This document shows, one piece after another, positions 1 through 7,429 of a stretch of DNA of 15,410 bases. The position numbers and the translations under genes are program-made. Positions within the stretch are counted from its first letter, which is position 1. Each line of letters starts with the position of its first letter. A model generated the notes under the pieces. It was given only the letters and a program-made list of their open reading frames with translations, was not told the DNA's origin and did no database searches. The stretch lies in contig FLMG01002346.1 of the NCBI GenBank assembly GCA_900088475.1, forward strand, positions 7,661 through 23,070. Reading direction: 5' to 3'. This stretch comes from Hyphochytrium catenoides (taxonomy: Eukaryota > Sar > Hyphochytriomycetes > Hyphochytriales > Hyphochytriaceae).

Positions 1-1
1 T

Positions 2-151
2 GCCCTAGGTCACCCACTCGGAATGACGGGCGCACGGCAAATTGCGACGCTTCTTCCTGAGATGAAGAGACAGAATGCTCGTTATGGAGTTGTATCTATG
101 TGCATCGGTACTGGCATGGGTGCCGCCGCAGTCTTTGAGAAAGCCGACTAA
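2..151 (+). CDS. ACAA1: 3-ketoacyl-CoA thiolase, peroxisomal type, C-terminal fragment (5' end outside window)
   Basis: This is the last exon, or part of it, of a thiolase that cleaves 3-ketoacyl-CoA to acetyl-CoA and a shortened acyl-CoA in beta-oxidation. The open frame from base 2 gives 49 codons ending in TAA at 149-151. It begins ALGHPLGMTGARQ, which carries the catalytic GHP histidine, and later reads MCIGTGMGAAAVFE, which carries the second active-site cysteine. The GTGMGAAAVFE ending is typical of peroxisomal ACAA1/KAT/POT1 thiolases rather than bacterial FadA. There is no C-terminal SKL-like signal; members of this family normally use an N-terminal PTS2 signal, which lies outside the window. 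No intron interrupts the visible part. An AATAAA at 228-233 lies 77 bases past the stop. The assignment to a thiolase is firm; the exact paralog is inferred. Confidence 0.93.
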   Translation, partial: ALGHPLGMTGARQIATLLPEMKRQNARYGVVSMCIGTGMGAAAVFEKAD

Positions 152-435
152 GCTGATATTGAGATTAGAGCAGATAATCTTCTTTATGATTGTTCCCTCA
201 GCTAGAGAGACGCTGCTTACATTAGCAAATAAATAACCATTCGCCGTCACGCGTTCATTTGCTAAGACGTGACGACGCAAAGGAAGGGGTTACAAGCTGC
301 AGACAAGGCTCAAGTGCTATCCTCCAAACCCGCTCCAGGACAGTGCTCATGTCTCCGGGTGCTGAGGAGTGTCCGCGGTGTAGATATACTCAGAGCCTAC
401 ACTCTCTTAACCTTTGCACTGTCCGGAGGTCTTCA
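152..435. other. Convergent 3' intergenic region
   Basis: These 284 bases lie between the stop of the plus-strand thiolase and the stop of the minus-strand hydrolase and presumably hold both 3' UTRs. Open frames occur on both strands, but none shows a recognisable domain or a splice context. I see nothing else except the AATAAA at 228-233. Confidence 0.6.
228..233 (+). promoter_or_regulatory. Possible polyadenylation signal AATAAA for the thiolase gene
   Basis: The hexamer AATAAA lies 77 bases downstream of the thiolase stop codon, within the convergent 3' region shared with the minus-strand hydrolase. Placement fits a 3' UTR signal, but many protists do not depend on this hexamer, so this is a guess from position. 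Confidence 0.3.
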
Positions 436-1769
436 CTAGGTCAATCCACCCAACTTTTCAACCATGAAGCGCTTGCTGAACTCTCCCTGGGTAATGACAC
501 AGGTGAAATCAGTGTCCCTCCCAAGTACCGCCCTCTGGAGCCGATGAGAGTCATAGTGGGGGTTCCTCTCTCTCTCCCTTCTCACTTTCTCCTTGAGCTC
601 CAACAGGAAATTGAGTCGATCGCTAAGAACTCTTTTACCGTCCGTGACAACGCCCTTGTGGCCACATAAGACAGTATCGAAATCAAAGGAAAGAGCCCTT
701 CTTAAACTCTCAATTTCCTGGTTCGGATCCTGATCGAATCGGCAAAGAACTGGGAAGCGGCTGACGTACAGATCTCCGGCCACTAGGCAGCCCCTCTCGG
801 GAAGAAGTAGGGAGAAGTGATCTGGGCAGTGTCCAGGTGTTGGAATAGGAACGAGCGGTTCTCCGGTGGAAAGAATGATCTGCGGAGAATATAGGAGGTA
901 GTCACAATGCAGAGAAAGGGAGAGTTAGACCTTGCGAATGACCAACGACTGGTTGTTTATGATCATCAGGCATCTCTTCAGACCGTTCGTGACACACCGG
1001 AGTGAAGGGTGTGCCCTGAGAAGTTATCCACAAGCAGGTCCAGAGGACAAAGACTGCGCTAAGAGAGACAGAGCGAGCAAGAAGCATGGCGGATGCCTCG
1101 AAACCCTCGCGAAAGTGGGAGAGTAGGGCTGATGGAGAAGATGCAACTTAGAAGTCCTGTTCAACGTTTTCTTACTTGCTCAGGGAACTGCGTCACTTCC
1201 ACTTGAGGGGGCCTACCGAAGAAGATGTGCCTGTAAAGGCGCATGGAATAACCACCAGACAAGGGCAGGACCGCTTGTCTCGAGCTGTACACCGAGACAC
1301 CCAGAGCTTCCTGCAGGTAGAAGGCGTTCCCACTGTGATCCTCATGGTGATGGGTTACGTAGACAGCGCGAACGTTATGTTTTTTTGCGTAAGGGACCAC
1401 AGAGCGCCTCTGATTTGGGGAGCCTAACAACAGATTGAGATATCATTAAGAGGCAACCGTGGCGTAGCACAGGATCCGAGTGCTAAGGTCTTTGAAGGAG
1501 GACGGAGATGGACTTAAGCAAGAGTAAGAAAGTAGGAGAGACAACGTGGAAAGTGAGAGGGGAAGAGGAGCGGGCAAAGAAAGAAAGAGAGAGAGAGAGA
1601 GAGCAGGTGCAACGCTTCCGATTGGTGCACGAGAAAACGGCTCCTTACCGCAATCAAGCAGAGTATCCCCTATTCTATAAAACCAGGAAGCGGTGTTAAT
1701 GAAGAAAGGGAACCGCCCGCAGCGGACACCCTCAATGCCTCTAAAAGTAGTGGTTCCTACGATTGGCAT
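436..1769 (-). CDS. Metallo-beta-lactamase-fold hydrolase, bacterial type, three exons
   Basis: Predicted zinc-dependent hydrolase of 270 residues; its substrate is unknown. Minus-strand exons are 1769-1649, 1423-1176 and 879-436, separated by GT-AG introns of 225 and 296 bases, with junctions in phase 1 and phase 0. Exon 1 starts with ATG (MPIVGTTTFRG) and contains SWFYRIGDTLLDC. Exon 2 carries the metal motif THHHEDHSGN (H65, H67, D69, H70). Exon 3 has PTPGHCPDH (H140), AGDLYVS (D159) and LCGHKG (H197), so all expected metal ligands are present, and the C-terminal helical region is complete. From memory of the family, it resembles bacterial MBL-fold metallo-hydrolases of the LACTB2-like group more than glyoxalase II. 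It faces the thiolase tail to tail and diverges from the ankyrin gene. The fold is secure; the function is not. Confidence 0.88.
1586..1603. repeat. (AG)9 microsatellite inside intron 1 of the hydrolase gene
   Basis: A perfect (AG)9 run sits in a purine-rich stretch of about 1540-1603 on the plus strand. Read on the gene's minus strand it is (CT)9. It lies nearer the donor (1648) than the acceptor (1424), so it is probably not the acceptor pyrimidine tract. Such tracts are prone to length change. Confidence 0.9.
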
Positions 1770-1954
1770 CGTGATAGAACTGCTGCTGCTCGGGCGCCCT
1801 ATCTGAGGTCATGTCAAGAATGGACAATCATGGTCTGGCGCAGAAGTGAGCCTCTGTGGCTGTCGCCACCATTTCCTCTCACGTTGTCTTCTCGCGTCTC
1901 AAACAGCAGCACGTGAGAATAGCCGCTTGTCTGCCACGGCCGGCGTGGCGCTGC

Positions 1955-2222
1955 TCGACCTGTCTCCTTCCTGTCATCGTCAAACAGATCAGCTAGGTCT
2001 CATCATCTCTGTCCCTTCCGCCTTCCCACCTCTCCTTTCCCATCTCTTTCTCTCTCCTGCGCTCTCCCTCACTCTGTCTCTTCTCTATCAACGCTCACTA
2101 ATCTCCCTTCCCTCTTCCTTCACTCGCCTCGAGATCTCTCTCTGTTAGTCTGTCTCTCAATTCCCTGCCTTCTCTCTCTCCATCTCCCTATTCCCTTGCT
2201 CTCTCTGTCTCTCACCCTCTCT
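1955..2222. repeat. Pyrimidine-rich (CT) tract in the divergent promoter region
   Basis: About 270 bases are strongly biased to C and T on the plus strand, with many CTCTCT runs mixed with TTCC and CCTT. It is not a uniform microsatellite but an irregular homopyrimidine-biased tract. Its location between two divergent start codons is where such tracts can act as promoter elements, though no function is shown. Confidence 0.75.
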
Positions 2223-2369
2223 GTATGGGTGAGACGGGAACAGAGATGCGACCCCTCACACAAATGCTGATGGTCCCAAACGACACGACAGTCCAGGTAT
2301 TACTATGACAACTAGCCCTCTTTATTATATCTACACCCCAGAGGCTATTACTACACTATTTCTCGCCAT

Positions 2370-2375
2370 CACGTG
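2370..2375. promoter_or_regulatory. CACGTG palindrome (E-box/G-box type)
   Basis: A perfect CACGTG lies about midway between the two divergent genes; a second copy lies at 1910-1915. bHLH and plant-type bZIP factors bind this hexamer, but it is short enough to occur by chance. Confidence 0.25.
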
Positions 2376-2397
2376 TCGTGGTGCCGACGTGAATAAA

Positions 2398-2436
2398 CCA
2401 TAGCCGTTAGCCCCTAGAAGCGGTTGACGGCTATGG
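2398..2436. repeat. Inverted repeat, perfect 10-base arms
   Basis: The arm CCATAGCCGT at 2398-2407 is the reverse complement of ACGGCTATGG at 2427-2436, with a 19-base loop. The flanks (AAA on the left, GGTTT on the right) extend the pairing imperfectly. It could be a hairpin, a dyad binding site or the end of a small mobile element; no coding sequence overlaps it. Confidence 0.6.
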
Positions 2437-2727
2437 GGTTTGTAACGGTCTTCAAATAAGGATAGTGACGCTAGCGGCTATTTGGCGGCGGAGCAGATGA
2501 TGGGGCGAAGAGGAAAACAGGAGATTGAGGTCCAGAGACTTCGCCATGGCAATTCTGAAGCTTTGTCATCCTGCTTCTTGGCATTGGCTTCTCTTTCTCT
2601 TTCCTTTGTACGGTAGCACTCGTGTAAGGTTAAGTTATAAGGGATGGGGCATGTAGGCAAAGCTGCGTTGTCTGCATAAGGCTTTCGGATGAGTCTTCAG
2701 GGCTGTTAGGTCCAGCCTTCGCCCCCG

Positions 2728-4097
2728 ATGGAGGGAGGTAGAAGGACGTCCCGGCTTCGGCCATTACCTCCTTCCACCTCAGGTAGCAGTTCTAGCCCTC
2801 AAATTCCCAGTGCGGTTGCGTCATTCCGAAGCTCTTTGGCCAGAAGTAGTAAGGCGTCTCCAGACAAGGGAGAAGACAGACCAGAGCTTACTGGCGAAGC
2901 TTGCCCAACCACGGTTCACAAGCCCGCTGGCGCTGCAAATAAAGCCTTTCTATTCGAGGTAGCCATTTGATCCCCTTCTCCGTTTTGAAGTAACCATCTC
3001 AAGACCTATTGCAGACACCTTCAAGGAACAGAAGGACCAGTACCCCAGACTTAGATAATAATGCAAATGACAGCTCCATCTTTCGCTTTGCCTCGAGGAA
3101 GGAAGAGAATGATTGCGAATCGATGAGAGAAGGGAAATCCCAACAAATAGAACCCAAGATAACGAACGGATCTCAGGCTTGGTCCAACAGGATTGTTAAG
3201 CCTTCTGAAGAGATATATGGCAAAGGTCATGCTGCGCCCGATGAGGTCTTACAAGTAAGTCGATGCCTCCGCTCTTCATACATCACTACTGGCCCTGAGC
3301 TGATTGGCTTTGCCTTTGAAGAATTCACTAAGGCAGAACGCGGCGCTGAGGGCAGCCTGGGGGAATTATGACTCGATGTTTGATAAGCTCCTTGTTTCAG
3401 CTGAAAATGGCAACGTTAGGGCCGTTGCGGCACTTTTAGAGCTTGGCATTGCAGCTGACAAGCCTCGCGGACGGGTGAGTCAGAATAATGGTGTCATCCT
3501 CATCTTCAACCTGCGGAAGATTGGGTTTAACTAATGGTGGACCGTCAGCATTCGTTTACAGCCTTACACTATGCCTGTACCCGTGGACATTTGCAAGTAG
3601 CAAGAGAGCTTCTAGCCAGAGGAGCTGACCCCAACGCTCTTACCAAGGTAACCAGTACTGACCCTTTGAGAGTCTTTCGCTTCATAGGAAGCCTGACACA
3701 CCTGCCTTTCTACTGTCAATAGGACCGGGAAACCGGCTTGCATCTTGCCGCATATCATGGCTTCTTAAGCATAGTAGAGCTCCTCTTAGATTATGGAGCG
3801 GACGTAAATGCTACGAATGAGGTCTGAGAACATAAACTAAGCCTCGTCGAAGAATTTACCCTTACTAGGTTTGCTCTTGTGCTTGTACAGTATGGAGAGA
3901 CAGCGCTCTTTAATGCTGCCCGACAAGACCAAGTGGCGGTTATTCGGCTCCTCATCCAGCGGGGCATTGATGTGAACATAGAGAACAAAATTGGGGATTT
4001 GGCAATAGACGAAGCCGACCGCCAGAGGGCCAAACAAGCCTTTCAAGCAGGTAGCGTAGAATCCGCTAGAAACCTTCTTCCCTTATCCTACAAATAA
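2728..4097 (+). CDS. Ankyrin-repeat protein, six exons, all introns phase 0
   Basis: Predicted protein of 342 residues. Exons are 2728-2958, 3015-3254, 3322-3474, 3549-3647, 3723-3821 and 3891-4097; introns are 56 to 75 bases, all GT-AG and all phase 0. Residues 1-157 are polar, rich in Ser, Arg and Lys and probably disordered. Ankyrin repeats follow: a cap-like one beginning MFDKLLVSAENGN, then FTALHYACTRGHLQVARELL, ETGLHLAAYHGFLSIVELLL and ETALFNAARQDQVAVIRLLI, ending in a partial repeat and a short tail (NLLPLSYK). Exons 4 and 5 each encode exactly one 33-residue repeat. No transmembrane segment or catalytic domain is seen, so a protein-binding scaffold is the likely role, partner unknown. 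The start ATG follows an in-frame TAG. The exon 3 acceptor is ambiguous: AG at 3320-3321 or at 3335-3336 both keep the frame. Confidence 0.88.
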
Positions 4098-4119
4098 CTA
4101 AGCCAATGCTGCAGAGTTC

Positions 4120-4147
4120 TTAGGCGCAACAGGCGTGCTACGCCTAA
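4120..4147 (+). other. Two overlapping hairpins just after the ankyrin stop codon
   Basis: AGGCGT (4131-4136) and ACGCCT (4140-4145) form a perfect 6-base stem with a GCT loop. TTAGGCG (4120-4126) can instead pair with CGCCTAA (4141-4147), so two mutually exclusive stems share one arm. It begins 23 bases after the stop, in the presumed 3' UTR. A role in mRNA end formation or stability is possible but unproven. Confidence 0.4.
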
Positions 4148-4328
4148 AGCAGGGCCTTCTCCACAGAGTATTCAGCTACTTAGATGCAAGGTAACAGAAG
4201 ACTTGTTTCTGTGCTCTGGGTACACAACGTACCCTTCCTCTATACTATGAACCTAACTTCAACTCAGGACTCTATCCCGGGCAGCTACAATATGCGGGCC
4301 CTGGCATCGTTGCGCTGAAAGCAGGTAG

Positions 4329-4613
4329 GGAGAATATTTTGGCTTAGCTATTGTTGAGACTGATAGCGGCCTCTCACGTAGTGACCTTTGGGAAGCACTC
4401 GGTGTCAGGCGTTGGGAGCTTTCTCTCAAAGCAATGGTTGGGTTCGGTTCTTCGCCACTGGCGACAATGAACTTTCTCGGTAAAGGACGAAAGAAACGAC
4501 CGACCACGACGGGGACCGCTCTAAGTCGCATGGGAGTAACCCGGATGGAGCTAGAGGGCCAGCAGCAGAATGAACAAGTTGAAAGCACCAGACCTGCTAC
4601 TGCTCGCCGCTAA
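4329..4613 (+). other. Unrecognised open frame without start codon
   Basis: An open stretch of 94 codons runs from just after a TAG (4326-4328), which could also be a splice acceptor, to TAA at 4611-4613. It lacks an early ATG, so it would have to be a 3' exon or a gene remnant. Composition is protein-like (DLWEALGVRRWELSLKAM near its start, a basic KGRKKRP patch in the middle and a Gln-rich end), but I recognise no family and find no phase-matched upstream exon. It may be chance. Confidence 0.2.
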
Positions 4614-5142
4614 TATCATGCTCCAGTCAAAGCCGAATATCGTTAGTTGTACTCATCCCATCTGGCACTTCAGCCATAGCTTCTGAGTCTGTGAGGACCG
4701 GAGTCTTGTTGGTCAGAGGATGCCATTCGCACGTCAAAGGACTGGGCTATCGCCTCCACAGCAGCTACCGCCTTCACCTATCACGCCAGTATTGGCTTCA
4801 AGCGCTGAGCCATGGAACGTTAAACTGCGTTACATATGAACGCTTTAACCTTTCCGGGATTCTTACCACTGTTTCCTTAGCTAGTACTAATGAACCAATT
4901 TTTCGACCTCCTGAGTCCCGTCAGTCTGAGCTCTTGCGGAAAGTGGAGGTCGTTATAGTCAGGAAAGGGTGGGCTGCGAAGGTGCTCCCCTTCATGGACA
5001 TATGCAGTGGCGCCATTTCTTCTTCAGCACCTGTATCCTGCTCTTTTCCTCCTCCTTCTGCAACAGGACTCATTACCTCCTCTTCCCTGTTGTTAGCCAT
5101 GATCCCAGCTTCTCCAATGATGCCTGCCCAAGTCAAGAGAGC

Positions 5143-5667
5143 TTATGAGCCTCCTCGACGTCGCCAGCCCTTGATGATCGTCCACGCCCAGTCCTGCGAC
5201 GGCGGCAGCTCTGCGTCATTATCGTCGCGTGCTTCAAGGTCATGTCCAAGCTCCACAATAGCCTCCTCAAAGGGCTCCGAACGTTCGTCCTCAGCTGCAC
5301 CATGAGCCGCCATGGCTGCACGCTGGTCTCTTGTTCGCTCCACTAGACTACGGTCCGCTTTATAATAAGGTGTTCTTCTCTTTTTTATCTGACTTAATCG
5401 TCGTATCTTAGAAGAGATAGAAGTAGCTTCCTTATAATTCTTTTCCCTGACGGCACTAGTAGTAATCTTCTTCTGCTGAGAGACAGCCGCAGGAAACCCA
5501 CGTTCGTCCTTGTAAGTCAGGATGCAAAGCTTGAAGGCGCATTTAACTCGCAAGTATAAATCTAGCTGAATGCATCCACCTCCATTCATCCAAGCCCTCG
5601 GTAGAGGAAGCCATTTGGTGGTAGAACGGCTCAGAGCTTTGATAATGGCAGAGTTGGGTAAGGACAT
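5143..5667 (-). CDS. Unrecognised open frame of 174 codons within the decayed transposon region
   Basis: The frame starts with ATG at 5667 and ends at 5143. I recognise no family. Residues around 70-100 are Lys/Arg/Glu-rich and could form a helix or coiled coil (EKNYKEATSISSKIRRLSQ); the next 60 residues are acidic and Ala/Glu-rich. It lies downstream, on the same strand, of the fragments resembling a hAT transposase, so it may be the out-of-frame 3' part of that element or a chance opening. The plus strand is also open here (4691-5305), which weakens the case. Confidence 0.25.
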   Translation of the reverse strand: MSLPNSAIIKALSRSTTKWLPLPRAWMNGGGCIQLDLYLRVKCAFKLCILTYKDERGFPAAVSQQKKITTSAVREKNYKEATSISSKIRRLSQIKKRRTPYYKADRSLVERTRDQRAAMAAHGAAEDERSEPFEEAIVELGHDLEARDDNDAELPPSQDWAWTIIKGWRRRGGS

Positions 5668-6556
5668 CCGTCACCAATAAGTTGATCTGATCGACGAAGC
5701 AGAATAGGAACATAACTCTCAGCCAGCGCTTTGCAGAAGTCGCCGTGCTCGTGCCCATTGATAACCATCAGCATCGGTAAGAACCGCCCAATAGCCCAAC
5801 CGTTAGACCGGAGCTGCATATGATGCCTTCCAACGACTGGGCAATAGCTAGGCCGTCTTTTCGAATGCCGCACTCTACAGAACCATAAGTCCACTGTAGA
5901 CGACATATTAGCGAAACACGGGGAATGTGGTGTCTGGCGTTGTTTTCCCAGGACCACAGACTAGACTAACACGGCCGTCACGATGCTTTTGAGCCAAGAG
6001 ATCGGCCTTGTTGCCAGCATTATGGCACTCAGCTCTGCGATCAAGTATGACGGTCCTCAGGGCCTTACTGGTTGGAATGGCTTCGGTATCTGGGGAGGGT
6101 GCGCCGACGCTTTTTCCGCTCTTCTTTCTGTTGAGATATCCTGGCAGTCGATGCTGACGATACCGGAGAGGATTCACGCGGCGATGACGACCGAGGGTAC
6201 CAATGAGCCCCGTCTGAGCTAACGTAGGGAGCACAGCCGCGGCACCATCATGGTACTTAGTGGCGTCCGGTTTCGCTTAGCTGGAGCAAAGGGGCCTCTC
6301 TTCAGATGACTATCCATAGCATCCTTTCGACCTGCAACAAGCGTGCTGTTGTGGGACATTGTCCGGATCTGCTTTCATGAGCTCGAGCGCAGTGCTTGCA
6401 GACTGCCAATGGGACAGTCTTGTTCTTCATTTGGTTGGTTCTAATAAATCGTTCCCATATAGGGTCACATGGACGCCCCCAATCTTCCTTTTCTTCGGCG
6501 TAAGAATCACCTCCTGTTGGCTTCTTCCTAATGTACTGTTGCTCTGGCCTTAATTG
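5540..6556 (-). mobile_element. Decayed hAT-like DNA transposon remnant with BED zinc finger
   Basis: On the minus strand a BED-type zinc finger is visible from about 6556: DPIWERFIRTNQMKNK, then the metal pair in VCKHCARAHES, then CPTTARL. The expected end of the finger, DAMDSHLKRGPFAP, is read only in another frame starting near 6335, and its usual final cysteine (CP) is glycine. A third frame continues as ATKYHDGAAAVLPTL; then a Ser-rich stretch and a basic KEERKKRRR linker appear in the first frame again near 6190. Further on, a frame at 5957-5631 contains SNGWAIGRF...MLMVINGHEHG, weakly like the start of the hAT catalytic core. BED fingers precede hAT cores in many elements. The frame changes mean it cannot make an intact transposase. 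Ends, inverted repeats and target duplication were not located, so the borders are approximate. Confidence 0.5.
6302..6556 (-). pseudogene. Broken BED zinc-finger segment of a transposase
   Basis: The open frame runs from about 6556 to a TGA at 6304-6302 and holds the first zinc ligands (CKHC). The last part of the finger with its His is in another frame, so at least one small insertion or deletion lies near 6335-6345. This is the clearest part of the decayed element. The final ligand position is Gly instead of Cys, consistent with loss of function. Confidence 0.5.
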
Positions 6557-6635
6557 TTAATGTTATTCCTCCTGCTGCCGCTGTTGCTTTTCTCCTTCGG
6601 GGTCGTTGGTTTTCTTCTTCTTCTGCATGTGTCCG

Positions 6636-6836
6636 CTACTCCTCGTTCTCTATCCTTCTTCCTTCCTTGATCACCAGTACTTCATCACCAGCACTCCTCT
6701 CCTCATCACTATCAGAGTACCCCTCCTGCCCAATCTCATCACCATCATCCCCTTCCTTCTCCTGAGCCTCCTTCATTTGGTTTTCCTTGCTGCTTTCAAT
6801 CATACACCGTAGTGCCCCTTCAATGCTGATACTCAC
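6636..6836 (-). other. Acidic open frame upstream of the transposon remnant, unrecognised
   Basis: A 66-codon minus-strand frame opening with GTG encodes a Glu/Asp-rich segment (for example KEGDDGDEIGQEGYSDSDEE). There is no domain. Because the plus strand is pyrimidine-rich here, an acidic open frame can arise from composition alone. It may be a 5' exon of the element described just downstream on the same strand, or not coding at all. Confidence 0.2.
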
Positions 6837-6891
6837 CTGGGGACGGAGATTTCAGGTCTGTACATTAGACCCCAGACAGAGCAAAGTTGAG

Positions 6892-7266
6892 CTTCTGATG
6901 ACGCTTGGGCAAGCGGCGATCTGCCCGTTGTACGTCCGTACGTGTACGAGTTGTTCGAGGAGCAGTTGACTGTCGCCATATATTACATCAAGCGTGGGAC
7001 CAGATATCCTCCTGGACCTACGATCTTGGAACTTGAAGAATCATTGTTAGAGGGAAGAAGGAGGTTTATTGAGATTCATGGAGATCTATCTCCTAGCTTA
7101 TTGAGTAGACGTCCACCCGCCCTACCGCACTGCCATTCGCGCCATTGCTTCACTTGCGCAGCTGCTGCGTAGGCTTCTAGACAAAGAGCCTTTACCGGAT
7201 CACATAGCTGGCCTTGGCACAGCTTGTCTCGAACGTGGGGAGGTTATCATTGGTGCCTCCGGATAG
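6892..7266 (+). pseudogene. Candidate gene fragment with one frame change, unrecognised
   Basis: Two protein-like stretches lie end to end in different frames. The first, 6892 to about 7115, reads in part YELFEEQLTVAIYYIKRGTR and ELEESLLEGRRRFIEIHGD. The second, about 7113 to TAG at 7264-7266, reads in part YRTAIRAIASLAQLLRRLL and GLGTACLERGEVIIGASG. Losing one C near 7111-7120 would join them; no GT-AG intron has a matching phase. The fragment has no clear ATG start and I know no family for it. It may be a decayed gene, a sequencing indel or chance. Confidence 0.3.
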
Positions 7267-7429
7267 CCACATCCCCACTGTCATTTCTAGCCTTACAGCG
7301 GCTAGGATTCTGATGCCAAGGAGATGAGCATTATCTTGCATATACTAGAGGTCCGACGGCTGCATATTACTATAGTGCGACCTCGTCAATCAGGAGAAGA
7401 CTAGTACAAGGCCTAAGCTTATCATAGTA
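7267..7429. other. Short region upstream of the ABCA transporter
   Basis: These 163 bases hold the presumed promoter and 5' UTR of the transporter. A small inverted repeat (CTAGCC at 7287-7292 and GGCTAG at 7300-7305) is present. I see no convincing TATA box or coding exon. Confidence 0.4.

Larger units (their letters stand above)
1770..2727. other. Divergent intergenic region between hydrolase and ankyrin genes
   Basis: These 958 bases separate the start codons of two divergently read genes, so both promoters should lie here. Visible features are a pyrimidine-rich tract at about 1955-2222, two CACGTG sites (1910-1915 and 2370-2375), a TATA-like stretch near 2320-2330 and an inverted repeat at 2398-2436. 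Open frames in it on either strand are low-complexity (S/L/P-rich) or lack any domain, so I do not call a gene. Confidence 0.6.

Noticed and set aside
5-280. Minus-strand open frame of 91 codons
   Set aside because: It is antisense to the thiolase C-terminus, whose plus-strand reading is unmistakable.
259-669. Plus-strand open frame of 136 codons
   Set aside because: It lies antisense to the last exon of the metallo-hydrolase and has no domain.
902-1087. Minus-strand open frame of 61 codons as an extra hydrolase exon
   Set aside because: Joining 1176 directly to 879 gives a phase-0 junction and continuous family similarity; this frame adds nothing recognisable and lies inside the intron.
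1846-2148. Plus-strand open frame of 100 codons
   Set aside because: Its Ser/Leu/Pro-rich sequence comes from the CT tract; no domain and no splice context.
2478-2660. Minus-strand open frame of 60 codons
   Set aside because: Short, no domain, and located in the presumed promoter and 5' UTR of the ankyrin gene.
4691-5305. Plus-strand open frame of 204 codons
   Set aside because: Ser/Pro-rich without any recognisable domain, and it overlaps antisense the minus-strand frame 5143-5667. It may only reflect composition.
6606-6812. Plus-strand hydrophobic open frame that could pass as a membrane peptide
   Set aside because: Its Phe/Leu/Pro richness follows from a pyrimidine-rich strand; no start context or homology.
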